Positions 19,502-28,284 of a stretch of DNA of 64,000 bases are shown here, in pieces. The stretch comes from Arthrobacter sp. Soil764 (lineage in GTDB: Bacteria > Actinomycetota > Actinomycetes > Actinomycetales > Micrococcaceae): the NCBI RefSeq assembly GCF_001428075.1, contig NZ_LMSI01000020.1, positions 327,497 to 391,496 of the forward strand, given 5' to 3'. Position 1 is the first letter of the stretch. Each line of letters begins with the position of its first letter. Under the pieces are notes generated by a model. It was not told where the DNA came from. It saw only the letters and a program-made list of their open reading frames with translations, and searched no databases. The translations under genes and the position numbers were made by a program.

Positions 19502-20470
19502 GTGAATAATCTATTCGGCAGGACCGGCGAAGCCGCTTCCGGGCATCAGGAGACCCGGGGGACGGATCCGGACCTTGAACCACCCCCGCCCTGGGCAGCG
19601 CTGCACCGGGGTGAACACGAGGCCCGCCTCCTGCGCCTCAACGATTGGCTGGCGGTCGCCCTGGTGGACCTGCTCGCTTTGGCTGTCCCGGTGGACTGTG
19701 TGTGTTGCGGGGCCGAGGACAGCACCTTGTGCCCACCCTGTGCCGGCCGCATCCGCCGGCTGACCAGGCAGCCGTTCCGGGCGGAAAGCGGAGCTCCCGC
19801 CCTCATGGATGTCGCCGGGACCATTATGCTTCCCGTTGTGGCAGCGGGCGTGTATCGGGACGAGCTGGCGCAGGGACTTCTGTCGTTCAAGCGGCACGGC
19901 CAGAAGCAGCTTGGCAGGAGCCTTGGCCGGGCGCTCGCGGGGGGAGTCAGGGCGGCAGTCCCGGATGGCAATGGCTTCCTGCTGATCCCCGTCCCCACCA
20001 GCACGGCGGCCTACGTCAAGCGGGGGTTCAGCCCGGTCCACCTGCTCCTGAAAGAGGCGGTTCGGCAGCTTCCAGGCGTCGGCGTCGCGGACGTGCTGGC
20101 CAAAACAGCCGCGCCGGGCCCCTTGCTGCCGGGCAGTCATGGATCGGGCGGCAGGAATGGTGCTTCCGGCCAAAAGGGATTGGGGAGGGGAGCCCGCTCG
20201 CAGCGCGTCCGGGGGTCGATGCGGGTCAAGCGCGGGGCGCGCGCACGGGTCGCAGGGCGCGCGTGCATCATCGTCGACGACGTCCTGACAACCGGTGCCA
20301 CGGTCGGTGAAGCAGCCCGGGCACTGCACTTTGCCGGCGCCAAGGTGAGGGGCGCCGTCGTGCTGGCCGCGACACGCCCACCGGACACCAAGGACCCGGG
20401 CGCCATGGCCGCCGGCCCGCCCGGGAGCCACCATGACTTAGAAAAAAATAAACCGGGAAAGGATGAATAA
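19502..20470 (+). CDS. ComF family phosphoribosyltransferase-like protein
   Basis: A 322-residue protein with the ComF layout: a zinc-finger-like cluster near the N-terminus (cysteines 66, 68, 69, 77 and 80, CVCCGAEDSTLCPPC), then LLSFKRHGQKQLGRSLGRALA and VPTSTAAYVKRGFSPVHLL, and the PRPP-binding motif IIVDDVLTTGAT at about 256-267. ComF proteins act in DNA uptake or replication restart in other bacteria. An unusual Gly/Ser/Arg-rich insertion lies around residues 208-245. The GTG start lacks a clear ribosome site, and the first 40 residues are poorly conserved in character, so the start is uncertain. The gene is independent of the mtr operon. Confidence 0.82.
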   Translation: MNNLFGRTGEAASGHQETRGTDPDLEPPPPWAALHRGEHEARLLRLNDWLAVALVDLLALAVPVDCVCCGAEDSTLCPPCAGRIRRLTRQPFRAESGAPALMDVAGTIMLPVVAAGVYRDELAQGLLSFKRHGQKQLGRSLGRALAGGVRAAVPDGNGFLLIPVPTSTAAYVKRGFSPVHLLLKEAVRQLPGVGVADVLAKTAAPGPLLPGSHGSGGRNGASGQKGLGRGARSQRVRGSMRVKRGARARVAGRACIIVDDVLTTGATVGEAARALHFAGAKVRGAVVLAATRPPDTKDPGAMAAGPPGSHHDLEKNKPGKDE

Positions 20471-20614
20471 CAGGTGGCTATGAACTAACGTCGGTGGTGG
20501 GTACCAAGAACAGAATGTACCTTTCGATGGCGGCTCGGAGAGGGGCTCGACTGTCAGACAGCCCGGCCCAGGGAAGCGCCGCCGTCGTGTCACCGAAGTC
20601 ATTTGGAGGGCACC

Positions 20615-21340
20615 ATGGAGTTTATGATCAGCGGACGAAATCTGACAGTTTCAGACCGGTTCCGCGAATATGCCGGGGAAAAGATCGCGAAAATCGAGTC
20701 GCTGGGTGACAAGGTCCAGCGGGTCGACGCGAAAGTCTCCAAGGAGACCAATGCCCGGCAGACCGGCGACCAGCTGACAGTTGAAGTGACAGTCCTGGGC
20801 CGCGGACCCGTAATCCGTGCCGAAGCGAGCGCCGCAGACAAGTTTGCCGCCTTTGACCTCGCGTACAACAAACTGCTTGAGCGGCTCCGGCGGGCCAAGG
20901 ACCGCAAGAAGGTCCACCATGGCCGCCACACTCCCAAGGCCGTCCGCGAGGCCACCGCCTCACTTGAGCCCGCCAGCGCCCATGAACCGCTGTATCTTGA
21001 GGCCAACCACCGGAATGAAGCGGTGGCAGCCCCGGAAGACAAATCCCCGTACGATGTCGACAACGACATCCCGGCTGGAAACTCGCCGGTACTGATCCGG
21101 CGCAAGGTCTTTCCCGCTGCGTCCCTCTCACTTGACGATGCAGTAGACAACATGGAGCTTGTCGGCCACGACTTCTACCTCTTCGTGGACAAGGCGACCA
21201 ACACGCCCTCCGTCGTATACCGCCGGCGCGGCTGGACCTATGGGGTCATCACGCTGGACCATGAATGCGAGCCGGGAGACACCGTGGTGGAGGAAAAGAT
21301 CCTCGCCTACCGTTCGGATGACGCCGCCGCCAACGCCTAG
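20615..21340 (+). CDS. hpf: long-form ribosome hibernation promoting factor
   Basis: Dimerises 70S ribosomes into inactive 100S particles under starvation. The 241-residue protein has the N-terminal S30AE domain (FMISGRNLTVSDRFREYAGEKIAKIE...) over residues 1-100, a charged linker, and the C-terminal dimerisation domain (IRRKVFPAASLSLDDAVDNMELVGHDFYLFVD) from about residue 160, so it is the long form. The start is an ATG with GGAGGG four bases upstream; the open frame reaches a TTG 12 bases earlier that overlaps this ribosome site and is not used. The upstream gap of 144 bases holds an A-rich patch at 20440-20470 but no clear promoter. Confidence 0.95.
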   Translation: MEFMISGRNLTVSDRFREYAGEKIAKIESLGDKVQRVDAKVSKETNARQTGDQLTVEVTVLGRGPVIRAEASAADKFAAFDLAYNKLLERLRRAKDRKKVHHGRHTPKAVREATASLEPASAHEPLYLEANHRNEAVAAPEDKSPYDVDNDIPAGNSPVLIRRKVFPAASLSLDDAVDNMELVGHDFYLFVDKATNTPSVVYRRRGWTYGVITLDHECEPGDTVVEEKILAYRSDDAAANA

Positions 21341-21372
21341 GATGGATAAAACCAACATCAGAGAGGACTGAA

Positions 21373-22584
21373 TTGTCGGCAACGCTGAGCCTTGACCAGG
21401 CACGGCGGATCGCACTGGCAGCGCAGGGACTCCATAAAGGACGGCCCACCGGCCCCGTGACAGCACGGGCGGTGGGCCGTACTTTTGCCCGCCTCCAACT
21501 CGTCCAGATCGATTCCGTGAACGTCCTGGTCCGCAGCCACTTCCTGCCCTTCTACTCCCGCCTTGGCAATTACGACCGGGACATATTGCAGCGCATGTCC
21601 GCCAAACATCCCCGGCGCATGCTGGAGTACTGGGCACACGAGGCGAGCTACATCCGGCCGGAGCATTACCCGGACCTGCTTTTATGGCAGAAGCGGTCCT
21701 GGGTGGGCGCCTCGCGGCTGGACCCGGGGCTCCGCAACGACGTCGCAGCCCGGATCCTTGCAGTCCTGGCCAGGTCCCGACCCATGACGGCCTCCGAATT
21801 GACCGCCCATATCGGCCATGTCGAGGAAAAACAGACCACCAACTGGGGGTGGAACTGGAACGCAGTGAAACGGGTCCTGGAACACCTCTTCGAAGAGGGG
21901 CTGGTATCGGCTGCCTCCAGGACCGGGCAATTCGAGCGCAGGTACACGCTGACCTCCAAAGTCCTCCCTTATCCAGCCCCGTCGGCGGGGGAAGCGGATC
22001 CAACAACTGCGCTGCAGCGGCTGACTGAAGCGGCTGCCCGGGCGCACGGAATCGGAAGCATCCGGTGCTTCGCCGACTACTTCCGAACTCCCGTCAAGGC
22101 AACGGCGCTGGCCGTGGCTCACCTCGTTGAGCAAGGCACGCTGGAACCGGTCAACGTCGCGGGCTGGAAGCGGGAGGTCTACCGGCATGCGGAGGCAGCC
22201 CTGCCCCGGCGGGCCACCGGCCGCGCGCTGCTGAGCCCGTTCGATTCCCTGGTCTTTGAACGCCGGCGCCTCCTGGAACTGTTCGGCTTCCATTACCGGA
22301 TCGAGATCTACACCCCGGAGCCGAAACGGCGGTTCGGCTACTACGTCCTGCCTTTCCTGCTGCGCGACCGGATCGTGGCCCGGGTTGACTTGAAAGCGGA
22401 CCGCGCGGGCGGCCGGCTGCTCGTGAGATCCGCCTTTGCCGAGCCGGACGCACCGGCGGACACCGCCGTCGAACTCGCTGCCGAACTGAAGCTGATGGGC
22501 CAGTGGCTTGGCCTGCCTGACGTGGAAGTGGGACCGGAGGGAGACCTCGCTGCCCGGCTGGCACAGGAACTGGCGCGCCCGTAA
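21373..22584 (+). CDS. YcaQ/AlkZ-type winged-helix DNA glycosylase
   Basis: A 403-residue protein of the HTH_42 family, whose characterised members are DNA glycosylases that unhook interstrand crosslinks or bulky adducts. It has tandem winged helices and the catalytic motif Gln-X-Asp at Q45-I46-D47 in LVQIDSVNVLVRSH, the YcaQ-like rather than AlkZ-like (QxQ) form. Also visible are YWAHEASYI and the C-terminal FGYYVLPFLLRDRIVARVDLKADR. The start is a TTG with GAGAGGA upstream at a good distance, 30 bases after hpf, so it is probably cotranscribed. Activity is inferred from family. Confidence 0.82.
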   Translation: MSATLSLDQARRIALAAQGLHKGRPTGPVTARAVGRTFARLQLVQIDSVNVLVRSHFLPFYSRLGNYDRDILQRMSAKHPRRMLEYWAHEASYIRPEHYPDLLLWQKRSWVGASRLDPGLRNDVAARILAVLARSRPMTASELTAHIGHVEEKQTTNWGWNWNAVKRVLEHLFEEGLVSAASRTGQFERRYTLTSKVLPYPAPSAGEADPTTALQRLTEAAARAHGIGSIRCFADYFRTPVKATALAVAHLVEQGTLEPVNVAGWKREVYRHAEAALPRRATGRALLSPFDSLVFERRRLLELFGFHYRIEIYTPEPKRRFGYYVLPFLLRDRIVARVDLKADRAGGRLLVRSAFAEPDAPADTAVELAAELKLMGQWLGLPDVEVGPEGDLAARLAQELARP

Positions 22585-22634
22585 GGAGTATCCGCTCTCA
22601 GGGAAAAGGGGGCACCGGCCGCGCGTCTCTCCCG

Positions 22635-22640
22635 TAGACT
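22635..22640 (+). promoter_or_regulatory. candidate -10 element for secA
   Basis: TAGACT, 44 bases before the secA GTG, in the only gap upstream of that gene. The -35 region is not recognisable. The ribosome site GGGAG lies at 22671-22675. Confidence 0.45.
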
Positions 22641-22684
22641 GAACACGCCAGAATTCGGCGGCATCAGACTGGGAGCATCTTCAC

Positions 22685-25426
22685 GTGGCATCACTTATCG
22701 AAAAAATTCTCCGCACGGGTGACAAGAAAACACTCCGGCAGCTGAGGAACTATGCCGATTCCATCAACGCCCTCGAAGACTCGTTCAAGACCTTTACAGA
22801 CGCCGAGCTGCGCGAGGAGACTGACCGTCTCCGCGAACGCCACCGGGATGGGGAAAAACTCGACGACCTGCTTCCGGAGGCGTTTGCCGCTGTACGGGAA
22901 GCCTCTTCCCGGACACTGGGGATGCGTCACTTCGATGTTCAGCTGATGGGTGGCGCTGCCCTGCATCTGGGGAACATCGCTGAAATGAAGACCGGTGAAG
23001 GCAAGACCCTGGTGGCGACCGCTCCCGCCTACCTGAACGCCCTCACCGGCAAGGGCGTCCACGTGGTCACCGTCAACGATTACCTGGCCGAATACCAGTC
23101 CGAACTCATGGGCCGCGTGTACCGCTTCCTCGGCCTGACCAGCGGCGTCATCCTCGCCAACCAGGACCCCGCAGTGCGCCGCCAGCAGTACGCAGCCGAC
23201 ATCACGTATGGAACCAACAACGAGTTCGGGTTCGATTACCTGCGCGACAACATGGCGTGGGACCGGAACGAACTGGTCCAGCGCGGCCACAACTTCGCCA
23301 TCGTCGACGAAGTGGACTCCATCCTGATCGATGAGGCGCGTACGCCGCTGATCATCTCCGGCCCTGCCCAGGGCGACACCAACCGCTGGTACAGCGAATT
23401 CGCCAAAGTGGTGCTCAGGCTGCAGCCCGAGAAGGACTACGAAGTCGACGAAAAGAAGCGCACCGTTGGCGTACTGGAGAGCGGAATCGAAAAGGTCGAG
23501 GACTACCTCGGCATCTCCAACCTGTACGAATCCGCAAACACCCCGCTGATCGGGTTCCTGAACAACGCCATCAAGGCCAAGGAGCTGTTCAAGCGGGACA
23601 AGGACTACGTCATCCTGGACGGCGAAGTCCTGATCGTTGACGAGCACACCGGCCGCATCCTTGCCGGGCGCCGCTACAACGAAGGCATGCACCAGGCGAT
23701 CGAGGCCAAGGAAGGCGTCGAGATCAAGGCGGAAAACCAGACCCTGGCCACCGTCACCCTGCAGAACTACTTCCGCATGTACGACAAGCTTTCCGGCATG
23801 ACCGGCACCGCCGAGACTGAGGCAGCCGAGTTCATGAGCACCTACAAGCTGGGCGTGGTGGCCATCCCCACCAACCGTGATATGCAGCGGATCGACCAGC
23901 CGGACCTTGTGTTCAAGAACGAGGTTGTAAAGTTCGACGCCGTGGTGCGGGACATCGCCGAACGGCATGAAAAGGGCCAGCCCGTCCTGGTGGGTACCAC
24001 CAGCGTGGAGAAGAGCGAGTACCTGTCCAAGCTGCTGGCCAAGGAAGGCATCCGGCACGAGGTCCTGAACGCCAAGAACCACGCCCGGGAAGCTGCGATT
24101 GTTGCCCAGGCCGGCCGGAAGGGCGCAGTCACCGTGGCCACCAACATGGCCGGCCGCGGCACGGACATCATGTTGGGTGGCAACGCCGAGTTCACCGCAG
24201 TCGCCGAGCTCGCCAGGCGTGGGCTGGACCCTGAGGAGAACTCGGAAGAATACGAGGCAGCCTGGCCTGCGGCGTTTGAAGCTGCCAAGCAGTCCGTAAA
24301 GGATGAACACGAGGAAGTTCTGGACCTCGGAGGCCTCTATGTCCTGGGCACGGAACGGCACGAATCACGCCGTATCGACAACCAGCTCCGCGGGCGTTCC
24401 GGCCGACAGGGCGACCCCGGCGAGTCCCGGTTCTACCTCTCGCTCACCGATGACCTCATGCGGCTCTTCAACTCGGGGGCTGCCGAACGGCTGATGAACA
24501 GCTCGGTTCCCGATGACGTCGCACTGGAATCCAAACTTGTCTCCCGTGCCATTGCCTCCGCACAGGGACAGGTGGAAGGCCGGAACGCCGAGCAGCGCAA
24601 GAACGTGCTGAAGTACGACGACGTCCTCAACCGCCAGCGCGAAGCGATCTACAGCGACCGCCGTCGCATCCTGGAGGGTGACGACCTGCACGAGAAGGTG
24701 CAGTTCTTCATCGAAGACACCATAACGGCACTGATCGACGCTGCAACCGTGGAAGGCAACGGCGATGACTGGGACTTCCACCAGCTGTGGACGAACCTCA
24801 AGACCCTCTACCCGGTCAGCGTCACGCCGGAAGACATCATCGAGGAAGCCGGCGGCAAGTCCAGGGTCACGGTTGAGCTGCTGAAGGAAGAGATTCTCTC
24901 TGACGCGCGCCTGGTGTACGAGGCCCGCGAGGAGGTCATCGGTTCCGAGAGCATGCGGGAGCTCGAGCGCAGGGTGGTCCTTTCCGTCATTGGCCGCAAA
25001 TGGCAGGAACACCTTTACGAAATGGACTACCTGAAGGAAGGCATCGGCCTGCGCGCCATGGCACAGCGCGATCCGCTGGTGGAGTACCAGCGCGAGGGTT
25101 TCGCCATGTTCCAGAGCATGATGGAAGCCATCCGTGAGGAAAGCGTAGGGTTCCTCTACAACCTCGAGGTGGAAGTCACCCCTGCACAGGATGTCGTAGT
25201 ACAGGATGCTGCGGGCGGACACACCGAGCACGTTGACCCTCAGGTCCACGCCGCGGGCCTTGAAGCCCCGGAGAAGCCGGCGCAGCTGCAGTACACGGCT
25301 CCCAGTGAAAGCGGCGGAACCCAGACCCGGGTGGAAACCCGGGCAGGAGGCGGACGCTCCGGCAACCCTGCCAAGGCAGCTGCCCAGGATGCGGCCAAAC
25401 GCCCCGCGAAAAAGAAGAAGCGCTAG
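22685..25426 (+). CDS. secA: preprotein translocase ATPase SecA
   Basis: Motor protein that drives unfolded preproteins through SecYEG. The 913-residue chain starts with a GTG (SD GGGAG) and has Walker A GEGKT at 104-108, [16 protein letters not shown], the second nucleotide-binding fold with TNMAGRGTD, and the helical scaffold with [16 protein letters not shown]. The C-terminus is Ala/Lys-rich (ending AKKKKR) and lacks the zinc-binding CxC tail that binds SecB, normal for actinobacterial SecA1. A strong terminator follows. No second SecA is in view. Confidence 0.98.
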   Translation: MASLIEKILRTGDKKTLRQLRNYADSINALEDSFKTFTDAELREETDRLRERHRDGEKLDDLLPEAFAAVREASSRTLGMRHFDVQLMGGAALHLGNIAEMKTGEGKTLVATAPAYLNALTGKGVHVVTVNDYLAEYQSELMGRVYRFLGLTSGVILANQDPAVRRQQYAADITYGTNNEFGFDYLRDNMAWDRNELVQRGHNFAIVDEVDSILIDEARTPLIISGPAQGDTNRWYSEFAKVVLRLQPEKDYEVDEKKRTVGVLESGIEKVEDYLGISNLYESANTPLIGFLNNAIKAKELFKRDKDYVILDGEVLIVDEHTGRILAGRRYNEGMHQAIEAKEGVEIKAENQTLATVTLQNYFRMYDKLSGMTGTAETEAAEFMSTYKLGVVAIPTNRDMQRIDQPDLVFKNEVVKFDAVVRDIAERHEKGQPVLVGTTSVEKSEYLSKLLAKEGIRHEVLNAKNHAREAAIVAQAGRKGAVTVATNMAGRGTDIMLGGNAEFTAVAELARRGLDPEENSEEYEAAWPAAFEAAKQSVKDEHEEVLDLGGLYVLGTERHESRRIDNQLRGRSGRQGDPGESRFYLSLTDDLMRLFNSGAAERLMNSSVPDDVALESKLVSRAIASAQGQVEGRNAEQRKNVLKYDDVLNRQREAIYSDRRRILEGDDLHEKVQFFIEDTITALIDAATVEGNGDDWDFHQLWTNLKTLYPVSVTPEDIIEEAGGKSRVTVELLKEEILSDARLVYEAREEVIGSESMRELERRVVLSVIGRKWQEHLYEMDYLKEGIGLRAMAQRDPLVEYQREGFAMFQSMMEAIREESVGFLYNLEVEVTPAQDVVVQDAAGGHTEHVDPQVHAAGLEAPEKPAQLQYTAPSESGGTQTRVETRAGGGRSGNPAKAAAQDAAKRPAKKKKR

Positions 25427-25457
25427 CAGAACAGCTGTAGGTAACCCGCCGGCAGCG

Positions 25458-25500
25458 GCAAACAAGGCAGGGGCGCACGCGTCCCTGCCTTGTTTGCATT
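25458..25500 (+). terminator. intrinsic terminator after secA
   Basis: A perfect 15-base stem (GCAAACAAGGCAGGG and its complement) with a ten-base GC-rich loop, about 30 bases after the secA stop. The T-rich arms and ATTTC after the stem support termination; it can serve both strands, since the next gene on the minus strand ends at 25583. Confidence 0.85.
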
Positions 25501-25582
25501 TCGCTGCCTGTCTGCATAGTGCCCGCTCCGCATCTGGCCTGCCACGGCTACTAATCCGTCCGGTCTTTTTCCAAGGGGAGCG

Positions 25583-26086
25583 TCAGCCGATGACAAGTTC
25601 GACGATCCGCCACACCTGCTTGCTGCGTTCAAGGCGGACAGCGACGGCGCGGGCCCGCACATCATCCACCACCACGGCGCTGGCCTCATAGATTCCGTCG
25701 GCTACCTCGCAGACACGTACGGAGCGGACTGTTGAATTCCTATGCAGCCTGGCCAGTGAGGGATTGCCGGTCCTGGTGAGTTCGCGCCTGATCAGGGCCG
25801 CCCGGTGCTGCAGCGATGCAAGGCAGCGCGGATCCAGGCGCCGCGCCAACTGGTGGATGGGACGTATTCCGGCCAGGACTTCCATGGATGCCTGGACCGT
25901 CCCCCGGATAATGGCCCTCACTTCCGCGGCTTCACTCACGGGCCGGAGGGATGGCGGGTTTGCCCCGTGAGGCTGGGCCGCAGGGGGTGCCGCCGGTACT
26001 GGCCGGGGCTTGATGGGGCTGCTCTTTGCTTGCCTGGCCTTTGCGGCCAGCCCTTCAAAGGCGCGGACGGGTGTCACTGCTGTCAT
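25583..26086 (-). CDS. Rv3235 family protein
   Basis: A 167-residue protein of the actinobacterial Rv3235 family, named for a gene found near secA in mycobacteria. The N-terminal third is Pro/Ala-rich and likely disordered. The C-terminal part has a helix (EVRAIIRGTVQASMEVLAGIRPIHQLARRLD) followed by beta-strands (RSVRVCEVADGIYEASAVVVDD, RARAVAVRLERSKQVWRIVEL). I placed the start at the ATG with GGGGGA six bases upstream; the frame stays open to 26239 through a 9-base tandem repeat region that I regard as untranslated. Function unknown. Confidence 0.78.
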   Translation of the reverse strand: MTAVTPVRAFEGLAAKARQAKSSPIKPRPVPAAPPAAQPHGANPPSLRPVSEAAEVRAIIRGTVQASMEVLAGIRPIHQLARRLDPRCLASLQHRAALIRRELTRTGNPSLARLHRNSTVRSVRVCEVADGIYEASAVVVDDVRARAVAVRLERSKQVWRIVELVIG

Positions 26087-26147
26087 GGTGTTCCCCCTGG
26101 TTGGATTCGCTTGTAACTCGGCCGGCCGTTGCTTCGACTGACTTTTG

Positions 26148-26183
26148 TTGGATTGGTTGGATTGGTTCGATTGGTTCGATTGC
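26148..26183. repeat. four-copy 9-base tandem repeat
   Basis: Two exact copies of TTGGATTGG are followed by two variants (TTCGATTGG, TTCGATTGC). They lie between the LysM gene and the Rv3235-like gene, about 60 bases upstream of the latter's start codon. Read on the minus strand in the extended frame they would encode QSN repeats. Confidence 0.85.
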
Positions 26184-26293
26184 TTTGGCGGGTGCCGGGG
26201 CCTCGCCGGCCGGGCAGGGTGGGCGATGTCAGGTGGCATCGGCTGCTGGTCCGGCCTTCGGAGCGGCTGCTGGCCGGCGGGGAGGGGCAGCGG

Positions 26294-27202
26294 CTACGGA
26301 ACTGCCGGCGCGTGGAGTATCTGGCCCGGCAGCAGGACGTCCGGGCTCCCGCCGATCACTGCACGGTTCGCTGCATACCACCGTGGCCATTCAAGGGCGA
26401 CGTCGACGTCCGATGCCTCCGGTCCCAGATGGGCACCGACGATGTCCCACAGGGTGTCGCCCGCGAGTACGGTCACTTCTATCGTCTGGCCGCCCCTGTC
26501 GATGGCTGCGGTGTCACTGCGACCCAACCTGGGGCCGGCCGCGGTCCTGGCATCCGGTGCGGCCAGCAGGCCCGGTTCCACCACTGGGGGAGCCGGCTGC
26601 CATCCGGGGCTGGGCCCGGTAAGGGCTGGTGGGGTGCCCGGTTCCCACCCCGGCGAAAGGCCTACGCTGCCTGCTGGCGGTACTTCATGCGGAAGTCGCT
26701 GGTTTTGGACCTGTTCGCCACCGGGGCTGTTTCTGGCGGTGGGCTGCGGAACATTGGGGCGGGCAACCGCGCTTGACGGGGCGGAGGACGCCGTTTGTGC
26801 CTGTGTTGGTGTCCACTCGGGCCCAGGCGTGCTTATTACCCCCGCATTGGCGGCGACACCTGTCACGAGGTGCAGTGAGAGTGCGGCAACCACTGCCCGC
26901 TGCATAAAAGCCGGTGAAAGGCTTCGCGCGGCCGCCGCGGCCCGGCGTCGTCCCAGGCGCTCCAACAAAACGGAAGCAGAGGCACTCAGGATTGAGACAG
27001 CCCACCAGAGCAGAAGGGCAATGCCTGCAACGGCTGTTGCCCCGCCCAGGAGGACATCCACCGATCCGCCTTGGTGCCGCGCACTGGATTGCTGCCACTG
27101 GGACAGCAGGCCCGCCGCGAAGACGCAGAGCAGGATGCCGAGCATCAGCAGGGCCAGCGCCATACCTGCATCCCACCACCTGATCTTGGCCGAACGAGCC
27201 AT
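26294..27202 (-). CDS. LysM domain membrane protein
   Basis: A 302-residue protein with membrane helices at about 13-35, 52-74 and 101-120, a Pro/Gly/Ser-rich linker of about 120 residues, and a C-terminal LysM domain (about 240-299: IEVTVLAGDTLWDIVGAHLG ... LLPGQILHAP) that should bind peptidoglycan outside the membrane. The start ATG has AAAGGGG upstream. The linker would let the domain reach across the wall. It lies immediately upstream of the Rv3235-like gene on the same strand. A peptidoglycan-tethering or sensing role is inferred. Confidence 0.85.
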   Translation of the reverse strand: MARSAKIRWWDAGMALALLMLGILLCVFAAGLLSQWQQSSARHQGGSVDVLLGGATAVAGIALLLWWAVSILSASASVLLERLGRRRAAAAARSLSPAFMQRAVVAALSLHLVTGVAANAGVISTPGPEWTPTQAQTASSAPSSAVARPNVPQPTARNSPGGEQVQNQRLPHEVPPAGSVGLSPGWEPGTPPALTGPSPGWQPAPPVVEPGLLAAPDARTAAGPRLGRSDTAAIDRGGQTIEVTVLAGDTLWDIVGAHLGPEASDVDVALEWPRWYAANRAVIGGSPDVLLPGQILHAPAVP

Positions 27203-27305
27203 TACTACCCCTTTGACGTCGTTTGATGTTGTTTGATAACGCTTGCATCAGTCTGAACCGCTTCCAAGGGATTTGTCCATACGCTGGAATGAAAAAGAAT
27301 GCGCA

Positions 27306-27341
27306 TTGACGGGCGTGGCCAAGAACCCTACTCTGGCGGAA
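27306..27341 (+). promoter_or_regulatory. promoter with TTGACG and TACTCT, leaderless start at 27341
   Basis: TTGACG at 27306-27311, a spacer of exactly 17 bases, TACTCT at 27329-27334, then six bases and ATG. This is the best-formed sigma-A-type promoter seen in the window. Its position inside the upstream extension of the open frame argues that translation begins at 27341 and not at 27299. Confidence 0.7.
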
Positions 27342-27919
27342 TGCGCTGGGATGCACTCTTCAATGACATGGAAAGCCAGCTTGCGGAGGCAGACCGGCTG
27401 GCGCTCGAGACCGAGGTCAACGAGCGGACGCGGGTTGAGATGGTGAGCCTGCCCCTTGAGGACAGGCTGCGCGCGGCGGTGGGTTGCCGGATCAGCGTCC
27501 AGCTCAGCTGCGGCGATATGGTGCGTGGTGAACTGACGCATGCGGGAGCGGATGCGCTGGTACTGGATGACGATCAGAACCAGGTGCTCATTCCGTATGC
27601 GGCCGCAATGCGCTACGTGGGCCTGGGCAGGCAGGCGCGGGCCGAGAACTCACAGGTGCGTCGCTCAATAGGCCTCGCGCACGCCCTGCGGGGCCTGGCC
27701 CGCGACCGGGCGGAGGTCTCGGTAACGATCTGTGGCGCTGCCGGATCCGTGCGGCTGGCCGGCGTCATTGACCGGGTGGGCAGGGACTACATCGACTTGG
27801 CCGCGGTGGTTCCCGGCGAGCCGCGGCGGAACCGCAGCGTGGCCCAGGTTTCAGCCATACCCTTCACGGCGCTGTCAATGATCAGGTCCCAGAAAACCGA
27901 TGCGGGCCAGATGGGTTAG
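27341..27919 (+). CDS. conserved hypothetical protein, possible Sm-like beta-barrel
   Basis: A 192-residue soluble protein with no signal peptide or membrane helix. The N-terminal 40 residues are acidic and helical (NDMESQLAEADRLALETEVNERTR). Two similar beta-rich units follow: VGCRISVQLSCGDMVRGELTHAGADALVLDDD and, about 85 residues later, RAEVSVTICGAAGSVRLAGVIDRVGRDYIDLAAV. The G-x-L/I-x-x-x-G-x-D-x-x-x-L pattern in each recalls Sm/LSm-type barrels, but I cannot establish this. The transcript is probably leaderless. The stop overlaps the stop of the convergent regulator gene by four bases. Confidence 0.7.
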   Translation: MRWDALFNDMESQLAEADRLALETEVNERTRVEMVSLPLEDRLRAAVGCRISVQLSCGDMVRGELTHAGADALVLDDDQNQVLIPYAAAMRYVGLGRQARAENSQVRRSIGLAHALRGLARDRAEVSVTICGAAGSVRLAGVIDRVGRDYIDLAAVVPGEPRRNRSVAQVSAIPFTALSMIRSQKTDAGQMG

Positions 27920-28131
27920 ACGCTTTTGGAGCGCGACTCCTGGATCATGCGGCTGGCCTCGGCGTAGCGCTCCTCGATGTACTGCTCCAACATCTTCTCT
28001 TCGACCCGCCATTGCCCGCGCCCGCCCACCTGGATGGCCTTCAGTTCACCACTGCGAACCAGGGCATAGGCGGCAGGGGAGTTGATCTGGAGCTGTTCCG
28101 CGACGTCCGCGAGTGTGAGGAACCTGGGCAT
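27916..28131 (-). CDS. BldC-like MerR/excisionase-type DNA-binding protein
   Basis: A 71-residue protein that is essentially one winged helix-turn-helix: FLTLADVAEQLQINSPAAYALVRSGELKAIQVGGRGQWRVEEKMLEQYIEERY. This is the pattern of BldC and of the small excisionase-like regulators of actinobacteria, which bind DNA cooperatively at direct repeats. It overlaps the convergent upstream gene by four bases and is divergent from the SAF/CpaB-like gene, so it is well placed to control that promoter region. A perfect DnaA box lies 39 bases upstream of its start. Confidence 0.85.
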   Translation of the reverse strand: MPRFLTLADVAEQLQINSPAAYALVRSGELKAIQVGGRGQWRVEEKMLEQYIEERYAEASRMIQESRSKSV

Positions 28132-28169
28132 GCATTCATTTTGCCATCAAGTGGTTCAGTTTGTTGCTC

Positions 28170-28178
28170 TTATCCACA
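28170..28178 (+). promoter_or_regulatory. perfect DnaA box between the BldC-like and SAF genes
   Basis: TTATCCACA in the divergent intergenic region, where the promoters of both neighbouring genes must lie. Confidence 0.55.
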
Positions 28179-28284
28179 GATTGACGGCATTTAAACAAAT
28201 GACTTTTGTTCCCCGGGGCTTGCAGTAACAATGAGGAAGTCCGGCCGGCGTGGGCAGGTCCGGTGTACCCAGGGGGAGAACGGT

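Noticed and set aside
22691..24361. 556-codon minus-strand frame inside secA
   Set aside because: Same effect; secA motifs occupy the plus strand over the full length and the reverse translation resembles no protein family.
26087..26239. N-terminal extension of the Rv3235-like protein through the QSN repeats
   Set aside because: The internal ATG at 26086 has a strong ribosome site, and the extension is low complexity derived from a DNA tandem repeat. Kept as a finding about the repeat, not as coding sequence.
27299..27340. 14-codon upstream extension of the Sm-like protein
   Set aside because: It contains the -35 and -10 elements of the promoter, which places the transcript start at the later ATG.
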